Origin: Silurus meridionalis
Lineage: Eukaryota > Chordata > Actinopteri > Siluriformes > Siluridae
Assembly (NCBI RefSeq): GCF_014805685.1
Contig: NC_060887.1
Span: 30,775,963 to 30,839,962 of the forward strand
Length of the DNA stretch: 64,000 nucleotides
Reading direction: 5' to 3'
Shown here: piece after piece, positions 36,065 through 46,568 of the stretch
Layout: each line of letters starts with the position of its first letter
Numbering within the stretch: position 1 is the stretch's first letter
Made by a program: the position numbers and the translations under genes
Notes under the pieces: generated by a model
What the model was told of the DNA's origin: nothing
The model's database searches: none
The model's input: only the letters and a program-made list of their open reading frames with translations

Positions 36065-39000
36065 CTGGTAAGACATCAGGAAATCTTCGACAATGAGAAC
36101 ACGCATACAACAGACCAAATAGTTACAAGTTCACACACAGCCCAGTTTATAGAAACCGTATCTATTCCTCGTGTAGTAAAACCAAGAAGTAAATACACAA
36201 GATCCAGAAACAATCTCATTGAAGTTAAAACTGAAAAATGCCAGATAAACAAACACCAAAAAGTTTTAAAGTTTGGTCTTTTAAACATTAGATCACTTGC
36301 ACCCAAAGCACTGATTATAAATGAGATGATCACAGAGAATAATCTCGATGCACTCTGTCTCACTGAGACCTGGATTAAACCAGGTGATTATATGGGTCTA
36401 AGCAGTCGACACCGTCAGGATATGTTTATAAGCATGAGCCCCGTCAGACTGGTCGTGGGGGGGGTGTAGGAACCATTTATACTGCTTCTCTTAATGTTAG
36501 TCAGATGTTAGGATTCAGCTTTAAATCATTTGAAGTGCTCGTTCTTAAAGTTGTACTTTCGGACATACATAGTAAACTCGCTCTGGTCACCGTGTACAGA
36601 CCCCCAGGACCCTACGCTGATTTTCTTCAAGAGTTTGCTTGTTTTCTATCAGATCTCTTGATCAATTTTGATAAAGTGCTGCTTGTAGGAGATTTTAATA
36701 TTCATGTAGATGATGTAAACGATGCTCTAGGATTATCATTTGTTGACTTATTAAACTCTTTTGGGGTTAAACAAAACGTCACCAGACCAACTCATCGCTT
36801 TAACCACACACTAGACTTAATAATATCACACGGAGCAGACGTCACTGATATAGATATTTTACCTCAGAGTGATGACATCACAGACCATTACCTCATACTG
36901 TACACACTACCGGTAGAGCAGATTAGCCGTGTTGCACCACGTTATCGACCTGGTAGGACTATTGTTCCAACCACTAAGGACAGATTCATAAATAACCTGC
37001 CTGATTTATCTCAATTTCTCACTAAACCCATAACTACTATTAATCTTGATGAGATAACTAAGAACATAGACCTTATCCTCACTAGCACATTAGACACCGT
37101 TGCCCCTATCCGGTTAAAAAAGGTTAGAGACCAAGCACCTGCATCTTGGTATAATAGTCATACACATGCCCTCAAGAGAACAGCACGTAATCTGGAGAGA
37201 AAATGGAGGAAAACTAAATTGGAGGTATTTAGAATCGCGTATAAAGACAGTATGCTCAGCTACAGACGGGCGCTAAAAGCTGCTAGAGCTGAACACCTGA
37301 GCAAACTTATAGAAAACAACAAAACAATCCCAGGTTCCTTTTCAGTACAGTAGCTAAACTAACTACAAATCAGGGCTCTGAAAATTGTGTTCCATCACAG
37401 TTTAGTAGTGAGGACTTTATGATTTTCTTCACTGAAAAAATAGATAACATTAGAAAAACAATTGTGGCAGTTCAACCTCTTACAGCATCTCCTGAGACAG
37501 TGTTACCTTCAACTCCACAACTCCACTGTTTTACATGTATAGGACAGGAAGAGCTGTATAATGTTATTGCCAAAGCTAAATCGACAACATGTCAGTTAGA
37601 TCCAATTCCTACTAAATTACTGAAGGAAGTGTTATATACAACTGGTGAGCCTCTTCTAAATATTATTAACTCCTCACTATCTTTAGGTCACGTCCCTAAA
37701 TCCCTCAAGTTAGCAGTTATTAAGCCCCTCATTAAAAACCTAATCTGGATCCAAACACGTTATCAAATTACAGACCAATTTCAAATCTCCCATTTATGTC
37801 TAAGATTTTAGAAAAGATTGTCGCTGCACAGTTATGTTCCTACCTGCAAGAGAACAATATCTTTGAAGAATTTCAGTCAGGTTTTAGGCCCCATCATAGC
37901 ACAGAAACTGCTCTAGTTAAAATAACTAATGACCTGTTTTTAGCTTCAGACCAAGGCTTCATCTCGCTGTTGGTTTTACTAGATCTTAGTGCTGCATTCG
38001 ACACTATAGACCATGATCTCCTCCTAGATCGCTTACAAAATTACATCGGCATTCAGGGACAGGCATTAAGCTGGTTTAAATCCTACCTGTCCGATCGTTA
38101 CCATTTCGTAGATTTGAATGGAGAGCTATCCAGGCTAATGCAAGTAAATTATGGCGTGCCGCAAGGTTCAGTTCTAGGACCCTGCTCTTCACAATATACA
38201 TGCTTCCGTTAGGAAATATTATTAGAAGGCATGGAATTAGCTTCCATTGTTATGCTGATGATACTCAGCTATATATTTCATCTAAACCAGGCGATACAGC
38301 TCAATTAACCCGGATGACTGAGTGTGTTAAGGAACTAAGAGATTGGATGACCCATAACTTTCTACTTTTAAATTCTGATAAGACTGAGATTTTGCTCATC
38401 GCCCAAAAACTGGTATACAGACGCTCCAGCATCTCAACCTGCATTTAGACGGATGTTCTGTAACCACTAGTTCAACGGTAAAAGACCTGGGTGTTATTTT
38501 AGACAGCGACTTGTCTTTCAAAAATCACATCAATCAGGTTACAAAACAGCCTTCTTTCACCTTAGAAATATTTCTAAGCTAAGAAATATGTTGTCTATAT
38601 CCGATGCAGAGAAGCTCGTCCATGCGTTTATGACCTCCAGAATAGACTACTGTAATGCGTTACTAGGTGGATGTCCTGCTTCATTAATAAACAAGCTTCA
38701 GTTAGTCCAGAATGCAGCAGCCAGAGTTCTTACAAGGTCAAAAAAATATGATCACATAACCCCGATCTTATCGTCCCTACATTGGCTTCCTGTTAAGTTT
38801 CGAATAGACTACAAACTATTACTTCTCACTTATAAAGCACTAAATGGTTTGGCTCCGTGTATCTATCCAGTCTTTTAACACGCTACAATCCGCCACGCCC
38901 CTGAGATCTCAAAACTCTGGGCTTCTAGTAGTTCCTAGAATAGCAAAGTCCACTAAAGGTGGTAGAGCATTTTCACATTTAGCTCCTAAACTCTGGAATA

Positions 39001-39071
39001 GTCTTCCTGACGGTGTTCGGGGCTCAGACACACTCACCCAATTTAAGTGTAGATTAAAACGTATCTTTTAG
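36065..39071 (+). pseudogene. L2 ORF2: endonuclease and reverse transcriptase
   Basis: The frame is open directly after the ORF1 stop. The endonuclease shows FGLLNIRSL, ALCLTETW, VYRPPGPY, VGDFNIHVDD and ITDHYLI in order. The polymerase follows with [46 protein letters not shown] (motif A), [11 protein letters not shown] (motif B) and CYADDTQLYIS (YADD at 38251-38262). The C-terminal part includes SRIDYCNALLGGCP and HWLPVKFRIDYKLL and ends at 39071. The enzyme nicks target DNA and primes reverse transcription there. Phase changes occur near 36405, 37321, 37739, 38180, 38401, about 38543 and 38855; most fit loss of one base in a run. Motifs are otherwise well kept, which suggests a young copy. 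Confidence 0.88.
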
Positions 39072-39820
39072 CAAAGCCTACACATAACACACATCACATC
39101 ATAACCTTGTGCTCCAGAACATCTGATCACATGCACATTATCAACTTGTGCTGTTAATATCATGAACAGCAGCTACGCTAATTCCTCTCCACTGCTTCTC
39201 TTTCTCTCCCCATCCCGAGGCATCCTGAGGTTGCTCCAGCTCCAGTCACCTCCCACCTCGTGATGATTACGGACCTTTAAAGAAGTAGATGCCGAACTCA
39301 CAAACATCCTGAACCATCTAGAGACGTACCAGTGCCATTTGGATCCCGCTACATGTGTGGAGTTTTGACATTGGACCTCCTGGAGTGTTTAAAGGCTCTG
39401 GCATGGAGAAGCTGATGCTGGATCTGTGGTGATCACAAATGCTGAGCTTATAAAACTCGGAGCTACTAACCATATAGACTGTTTAAGACTGCAGAAAGAA
39501 CATTACTTATAATCTTATACTCCAGTAATCATGTTAGTTCTCACTCTCCAGTGTTCTGTATTGTTGAAAGATTTATGATCAAACTCTTGATGTCACCCAG
39601 ATGAGGATGGGTTCCCCTTTTGAGTCTGGTTCCTCTCAAGGTTTCTTCCTCATAACATCTAAGGGAGTTTTTCCTTGCCACAGTCGCCACGGCTTGCTCA
39701 TCAGGGACAAATGCACACCATTCACCATCACTGTTGATTTGTGTAAAGCTGCTTTGAGACAATGTCTGTTGTGAAAAGCGCTATACAAATAAACTTGACT
39801 TGACTTGACTTAAACTTTCT

Positions 39821-40166
39821 CATTATTCAAATGTGTATAGTAAAGAATCGTTTAAATTATCTATTCAATAGAGCTTGTTTCTGACAAGAACCCAATAGGG
39901 CCAAATGGAGCATTACTTATAGGCCTGTGTCATTTGGAGTCATTACATTTTTTACTGAGAAAGCGCAATTATTTTCAAAATGCTGGACTGTGATGTTCTT
40001 TAAGGAAATGCTAAATAATAGAATATCTATCTATGCTTTTACAGTCAATTATGGGGTTCTGGATCCCACTTTAAAGAACCACTATATTAGGTGAGCAAAT
40101 CATATTTTAATTTAAGGTTTACAGAAGAAATAACATGGTTGTTTATATTTACAGGATACAGAGTAA
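39821..40166. other. Unassigned DNA
   Basis: Short spacer between the L2 LINE and Harbinger copy B; nothing recognised. Confidence 0.45.
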
Positions 40167-40169
40167 CTA

Positions 40170-40858
40170 GGTGCGTTTGCATGGAGCATTGTAAACGGTT
40201 TAAAAGTCCAATCCGAATGAAAATGCTACATATATACTCCTAAATCGCAAAAAAAATGCCTGAACCAAATGAAATTGTTTTTGGTTTGAGAGGGTGAGAC
40301 AAGCCTTTCTATAAACCGAACAAAATAAAAATTCTGCAATGTAAATGCTTTAAACCAATGACTTGAAGAAGATATACACAAACTTTATTGCTACTTTGCT
40401 CCTGTGAACACCGAATTGATTTGCTACAACATGATATTCCGCACAGCTTCCTAGTTTGTAAAAAACAACGGGGAGACGCATAATTAGGTGAGTTGGATTT
40501 TTGACGGCCTCTTCTTTTGGGGCCATAAATCCCTCTATGAGTCCACACAAACGTGTAAATGACCGCCGACTGCTTCAAAAGTTTAGTTTCCATTCCAGGT
40601 CAGTAAATTTCAGCAATGCAACCCCCTTCCACTAGTCCTTACTATTGACCTTCATCCACATGCTTCTGATTTTTGGAGGAGGGAAGGGTAGGACTGAGAT
40701 GCTCCTTAGAGATGCACAGCCACCTAAAAGCTCAGCTTCCTGCACCCATCTTTTCATCATACCTTCCAGCAGTAGTATGCCTACAAATTTATGCTGTTGC
40801 TTAATTATGAAAAAAAAAAGAAATTAGTAATGAAAAAAGTGTACATGTAAATGTGGCA
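40170..40858 (-). mobile_element. PIF/Harbinger-like element, copy B
   Basis: The left end (ggtgcgtttgcatgg) corresponds to the right end of copy A reversed, and the right end (gtgtacatgtaaatgtggc) to copy A's left end reversed. CTA precedes the left end; the right flank does not repeat it. About 150 bases near 40665-40820 are not matched in copy A. Both copies are 0.67-0.69 kb long. The strand given is that of the transposase trace. Confidence 0.68.
40350..40550 (-). pseudogene. HARBI1-like transposase fragment
   Basis: The minus strand gives RLPVVFYKLGSCAEYHVVAN and then QFGVHRSKVAIKFVYIFFK. This resembles the helix-turn-helix segment of PIF/Harbinger nucleases, where a 'A-L-x-x-L-G-S-x-x-x-Y-R-x-V-A-x-x-F-G-V' run precedes the DDE core. 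The protein would bind and cut the element's ends. Nothing of the DDE core is left, and the element length excludes a full enzyme. The match is over some 40 residues and was recognised by eye. Confidence 0.55.
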
Positions 40859-40861
40859 ACA

Positions 40862-41098
40862 GTTGTTATCCCTTGAATTCCTGTCAGGTTCATTTGAAAT
40901 AAACAGTAGCCACCACATGAATGTACAAAATTTATAGTTTGAGCAAAGCTAATGAGTGATCATGATTATACACAAAGAGAACACAGAAACAAAGTGTGAA
41001 TTATTTAGAAGAGTTATATGACTTAAATAAAGTGTCAATAAGTCAGTAAAGCAAAGTGATCTATGATATCAACAGCAGCAGTATTTACTGAAATGCTC
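40862..41098. other. Unassigned DNA
   Basis: Spacer between Harbinger copy B and the hAT MITE; nothing recognised. Confidence 0.4.
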
Positions 41099-41106
41099 GA
41101 ACCATG

Positions 41107-41286
41107 CAGTAGCGGGCGGTCAGGGCCAAAAATGCCTTTCTCTCTGTAATGCTTTGTTTTATTGTGTTTTTGTATTTATTGATGGTTTCTATAATTGCGA
41201 CATGATAGTGGTGGTATTAAGAGGTGGATTAAGTCGAGCAAGTCCTCACCGAAGTTCCAGTTACCAAATGCACGGCCCGCAATTTG
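41107..41286. mobile_element. 180-bp hAT MITE with perfect 8-bp duplication
   Basis: The flanks are identical, gaaccatg at 41099-41106 and 41287-41294. The left end is cagtagcgggcggtcagg and the right end reversed is caaattgcgggccgtgca, imperfect inverted repeats. The interior 'aatgcctttctctctgtaatgc' and the right-end 'taccaaatgcacggccc' match the hAT element at 22195-23251 ('aatgcctttctctctgtaatgc', 'taccaaatgcatggccc'). It is therefore a deletion derivative of the same family and would have been moved by that family's transposase. Confidence 0.87.
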
Positions 41287-41294
41287 GAACCATG

Positions 41295-44200
41295 TAAGTA
41301 CGAAAATCTGTTTTGCCTGAAAACAAAATCGCACAATCAATCGAAGTAATGTTCCTTTTTTAAGTTAAATATTATCGATCATTTGAGCCACCAGGTAAAT
41401 GCACATTGTCCCATTGGGATCTAGTTCATGACATCACTGTACTGCAATTCCACATGCCCCTCTTAACACCACAGTCCCTAAGCTCATTTGCTCCTGTTAC
41501 TTTTTCCTGTAGAAACCCTCATGCACACACTCGTGTGTGCCATGTGCTGAATCACAATTTAAATCAGAAAAGGTCAGAGAAACAAATTGTTTGTTTCAGC
41601 TTACTTCCACAAAAGGTCTCAGAGGCAAAGAGTAGAGGAGGTGACATTCACTCAGCAGTTTGTACACACCTCTGTTCCCTGAGGAAACTTTGCTAAACTT
41701 GCAAGGATCTTTCCATTCGGTGATAGGTCACTTAGCAGACAAAATAACAAACATACTAAATACTGACTTCCTGCACTATTTCATATTGCCAAAATGTTTT
41801 TCTTTTTTTCTCATGCAGAGAGACAAAAGTTTTTAGCAATGTAATTCAGTGGAGTGGTGTTTAAACACATTTTGGACAGATTTATTTTGTGGGCACATTA
41901 CAGTCAATCTAATCATGTCACAATATACTTTTAGAAAACATAAAAAGACAGTGAAAGCTGACGGTGTTGCCAATGTCACTGGTAATTACATTTCTAAAGT
42001 CTGGTATCTGCAGTACCTTAACCCTGTGTTCACACTAGCAAAAGACAAAGTGACAGGAAGCCATCCGTTTTCCTTGTGGCACATGGAGACTTGATTTCAG
42101 TAACAATGGTCAAGGACATAGCACTGAGTGACCTTTAAAAATAATTTTTTCAGATTTATGCCAAATTAGTATGACACAGCAAAGTGAGAAATTCATACAA
42201 TATGCTTTCGATCAGATGTTTCTTCAGCTTGACAATTTTTCTTTCATTTAATAAAAATGAAAATAATAATAATAATTCCTGCCAGCATTTACTTAACATT
42301 TTTATGTTTGGCACATAAAGATAAAAAAGGGTGTAATTTAACCTTAATATATGATATATGCCGGTAATTAAAAGCGTCCAATGTGACATTATGCAGAAAA
42401 TATATATTTAGAAAAAAGTAGCATTGAATTGGTGTATGCAATAAGTGTATGTTACTAGTACATTAACATGGGTTATTAATGAAGACCTCATGAAGCCTTG
42501 CTCAATTTTAGTTAATGTTACCGTTAAACTAAAATAAATAAAAGCCACTACATTGCCAGTAGCATAAGGAATCGTCCCAGTATGCATAAGAGGATTCCTA
42601 AACCCAAAATGTAAAGACCATGATTAAGTATTTATGAACATATTTTACAAAGCAGTATGCATACTTAGAGTACTGCATGTTAATCTCAAAGTATCTAGTT
42701 TACATATTGTAAGTAGGCACATAACCTTGGAAGTCCCTAAAAACAGACATCAAACATGACTTTAATCAAAGACATCAAACACATTTATGCAGCTGCATAA
42801 TAAAGATTGGTTCATAAGAATGTTTGATTTGTTTCTTTTAGGGTGATTATAGAATCTACTGGATTTTATTTGAATGCTGTTGCATGCTGAAAATCGGACA
42901 AGCTAGACATTAGTGAAAAGCCTGGGACGAACTCTTGCTGTAACATGCCAGTGACTGGAAATTGGTTCCACCTGCACTGTGGGACCTTGAGACGAAGCTC
43001 AACGACTAATGAGACAGCTTGGAGATGCATTCTAGGTCTGGCAGAGCCCTGTGCACAGAATTGAGAGTGGAATGAAGCTGTCTCTCCAGTTTGCCTTCAA
43101 AGATTGTCTTCAAAGATACAGATTGATCTGTAGCTCTGTCACTTCGTTAGATGAGAGGAAAGAGAGAGAGAAGGATGGGCCAGGCCATCTTTAGTTCTGA
43201 CTGCTCTCATTTAGCCAGCAGCAGCAGCAGTAGCCCACAGCCAGGCCATGCCTCTAAAGCTTCAGACTCCAGGGAAGGGGGTGTAACATACTGAAAGTGA
43301 GCTATAGCCACTGCCCTACATGGAGCATCTGCCAGGCAAGGAAAAAGACTCAACCCATTCTACCTCTTCTCTCACACGGTGGCAGATTGAAGCCATCATA
43401 AAAAAAAATTAATAAATAAATAAAAAATATTTCCAACCAATTTCCATTAGGTTACCTAGAAAATTTAGAATTTTGTGTCATCACTGTTATTTGAATGAAC
43501 AAACAAGATAGCTAACTAAACAAATTGACCATACATGCTACATATCCAATTAAACACTGATGATAGTCCAAAGAACAGTCTGTCGTGTTATTTCCACATT
43601 CCACACACATTCCTGCAGGAGTTGGATGAAAGACAACGCTATTTTTCCCCCATATTGGCTGCGTAGTGGCACCTGAACAGGTCTCACATGTAATATGTAT
43701 TTCTTTTGCATATTAAGCTGGAAATAGAATACAGGGTTGGGAGATGGGAAAATTTGCCGGGGAGCCAAAGACTGTAGGCAATACATTTGATCATGTTAGA
43801 CAGGTTTTTTTTTGGCCGGTAGTGTTCAAAGCAATCTGCCACATGTGGGGGAGCTAAGGATTTAGTAATGTATTCAGAAAGTAACCCAAAGCAACACACA
43901 TACAAAAGAGATCTCATCAGAAACAGTGCATAGCCGGGGAAATAAAAAAAACAGACACAGGAAACTGGCACACTATGGTCTGTTTGCACTCATGCTGAAA
44001 ACTGCTCAGTGAAACGTGCAGACGCCTCTTCAGCATTTACACCTATTTACTGAAGGATTTTGAACCCAAGGTTAAACTACTTTGTAGTCAGTGGAGTATG
44101 GAGATGGAGGAAATCTGACAGACGATGGTTTACCTTACGGTTGGCTCATGAGTGTGGTAGGAGGCAGGCCTGTGGTGAGAAACAGACAGGAATGTTGAGA

Positions 44201-44735
44201 ATGTTGAGGCTGATGAGGCCTGGGTCATACAGCAGCATGTCTGCTGACAGCTGCAGTGAAGTTGCATGTTATGAAGAAATTTTTAGCAGTCCACGGCCAC
44301 TGATGAATAATGTCGTTCCCTTCAGACAATTTCAACTGTCCTCTAAAGATCCTCTCTCATTTAATGAACAGCATGTGTTGCAGAGATTTAACGTATGGGC
44401 AATCTGTGCATGTGTGTGCGTGTGTGTGTGTGTCTGTGTGAGTGAGTGCACACAGAACATGAGTAGTATTGTCAATGAACACAGAGTTTTCAGTTGCTAT
44501 TTTGTAAATACAAATGCTGATGATTTACTAAATAGCAAATACTCAAACAGCTATTAATTACCAATACATATCATTGAGAAAAAAAATGTAAGACATTTAG
44601 TATATTAATATAGTCAGAATCTCTTTATGGACTCTGTTTATAGAATCTATTAATGAATTAAAAAAATAACAAAAACAAACAAGCAAACAAATAAACATCT
44701 ACCACTAATACTTTCCTGAACTCACATATTTATAG
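41295..44735. other. Unassigned DNA, partly GC-richer
   Basis: No mobile element with clear ends. The block 42890-43390 is less AT-rich, carries a short (CAG)n run at 43211-43224 and 'ggaaagagagagagaagg', and shows no long open frame. A (GT)n run lies at 44409-44445. Open frames at 43.5-44.6 kb have no known motif. Confidence 0.4.
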
Positions 44736-44855
44736 AACATGGAGGAAACCCATGTGAATATTGAGAAAACAGGCAAAACACCACAGGGACAACAACTGGA
44801 GCTCAGACTTAAATCAAGGAGATGTGATGCCTTACTGCTACCCAATTTGCTACCA
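44736..44855 (+). repeat. Dispersed fish repeat fragment
   Basis: The order 'acatggaggaaacccatgtg', 'gagaaaacaggcaaaacacc', 'ggagctcagacttaaatcaagg' is the 3' half of the dispersed repeat also seen at 57325-57650. The left half is missing. Confidence 0.4.
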
Positions 44856-44859
44856 TTTT

Positions 44860-44931
44860 TTCATTCCTTCTTTCATTCCTTCCTTCATTCCTTCCTTCCT
44901 TCCTCCCTCCCTCCTCCCTTTCCCTCCAGTG
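44860..44931. repeat. (TTCC)n/(TTCA)n-rich tract
   Basis: Pyrimidine-only run of TTCC, TTCATTCC and CTCC units. Confidence 0.85.
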
Positions 44932-46489
44932 TAACTGGATCCCCTTCCAGTGGGTATTCTGACCTAATGACTGATGTCCACCAGCACCATGCTATTACAG
45001 AAGCATTACAGAAGCTGAGTGAAAGGTAAACAACCCAATGTATTATTTAAGATTGTCACATCTTTTACACAGTATATTGGCAAACAACATACTGAACTCA
45101 AACTATAGTAAATATAGTAAAAGATTCACCCATAACACTGACTCATAGAAGTCATGATTTGCATATGACTTGCAATTGTTCAAAATGTTTTCCTATATTA
45201 TTTCCAGCATTTATCAGGTTTGGGTCTTGGTTCAGGTTCGATAGTATATATTTTGTATTCCATATTTTCATTTTGATTTTGGTGAGGAGAAAGACCATTT
45301 TAAAGAGGCTAAAACAATGTTATCATCTTTATCTGCATAAATGACGCTGCCCTCATCTACACACTCAATAAATTCTAAAAGCTGTCTTCATCTCAGACAA
45401 ATCAAAAACCAAGGCCATACATTCATTTGCCAGTATTGCAGTGCCCAGACAAAAGCCTAATCTATCTTTTTGCAGATCTTCAATCGACTTCGCTGCTTTT
45501 CTGGGGAAATTAATTACTTGAAGCACAAAAGTGTGCCTGTGGTCCCGGTGGGATTGTTAAGCAGGCCACATGGTGTTTCAGATGGCTGAATACATTCCTG
45601 ATGGAGGGGTTGATTGAGAAAAATGAAAAGTGCACTATAATGACTCTGGTTCTTTTCAAAAAGCCAGACTGTAGTTTCCGAGGACCCACACAAATGACAG
45701 AGGCTGTTCTTATAGAAGAAATAGTGCTAATGTACCAACCAAGGCAGCTGGCATGATTTGTCAACACTTAGACCTGAACAAGTTTCTCCGTATTGCTTAC
45801 ATTAACCCAAAAGCATCATATTCATAACATGGTTGTTTTACACCAAAGTAAATTGCTAGCCTATTGATTTAGCTGACACCTCCTTTTTAAAGCTTGCTGA
45901 TCTTTGCCACTTGTATCGTCAGTACAGAAATCTTTGACACTAGTTTGTGACCCTTCTGAATGTATTCAGTAATACCCACAGTAATTATTCCTATGAGAAA
46001 TTAACTGCTCTTGGCTTAAATGCACAGTAATCTTTGCACTGTAATAAGGTTATAATTTAATGCACAGGTTCCTGTTGATTTAAAACAGGGACATGAACAA
46101 GTCATCATTTTAAAGATACTTAGACTGTCCTATATTTAAAAAAAGTATAAACCACTTTCCTCTTAGATTTAATTGCTTCCCAGGGCTATATTTTTAATGC
46201 CATTTGAAATAACTGTTTTTCAAAAACAGGTCTTGTATTGCATTTGAACATGTCCTTATTTCAGCTTTTAAAATTCACCATGACCATATTGTCTTGGAAT
46301 TAAACTAATTAATGGGGTACCGTGCCTCCATTGTATGAATGCAAATGAATCATTAAAATTTAATGTTCAGCAAGTGCACACATACACCATTTATTTGGAG
46401 CACACATGCAGAAAGATTGAGAAAGGTATAAGCAGAGGAAGTTATAAGCCTAGTTGTGGCCTAAAGGATAAAACACTTTGGGGCATGTT

Positions 46490-46490
<1 letters not shown>
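44932..46490. other. Unassigned AT-rich DNA
   Basis: No gene or element recognised. Confidence 0.45.

Positions 46491-46493
<3 letters not shown>

Positions 46494-46566
<73 letters not shown>
46494..46566. repeat. (TA)n tract at RTE 5' end
   Basis: A perfect TA run that abuts the 5' end of the plus-strand RTE element. Confidence 0.97.

Positions 46567-46568
<2 letters not shown>

Larger units (their letters stand above)
34962..39809 (+). mobile_element. Near full-length L2-clade LINE (4.85 kb)
   Basis: A GC-richer 5' UTR (from about 34962) leads into ORF1 with an esterase domain, then ORF2 with an apurinic-type endonuclease and a reverse transcriptase, a 0.73-kb 3' UTR and a tail of TTGAC units. 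The candidate target duplication is ttaaaccttct (34951-34961) and ttaaactttct (39810-39820), one difference in 11. Domain order and tail fit L2 elements of fish such as the two-ORF zebrafish type. Frames are interrupted, mostly by one-base losses. A second copy truncated within the polymerase box lies at 60973-62343. Confidence 0.92.
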
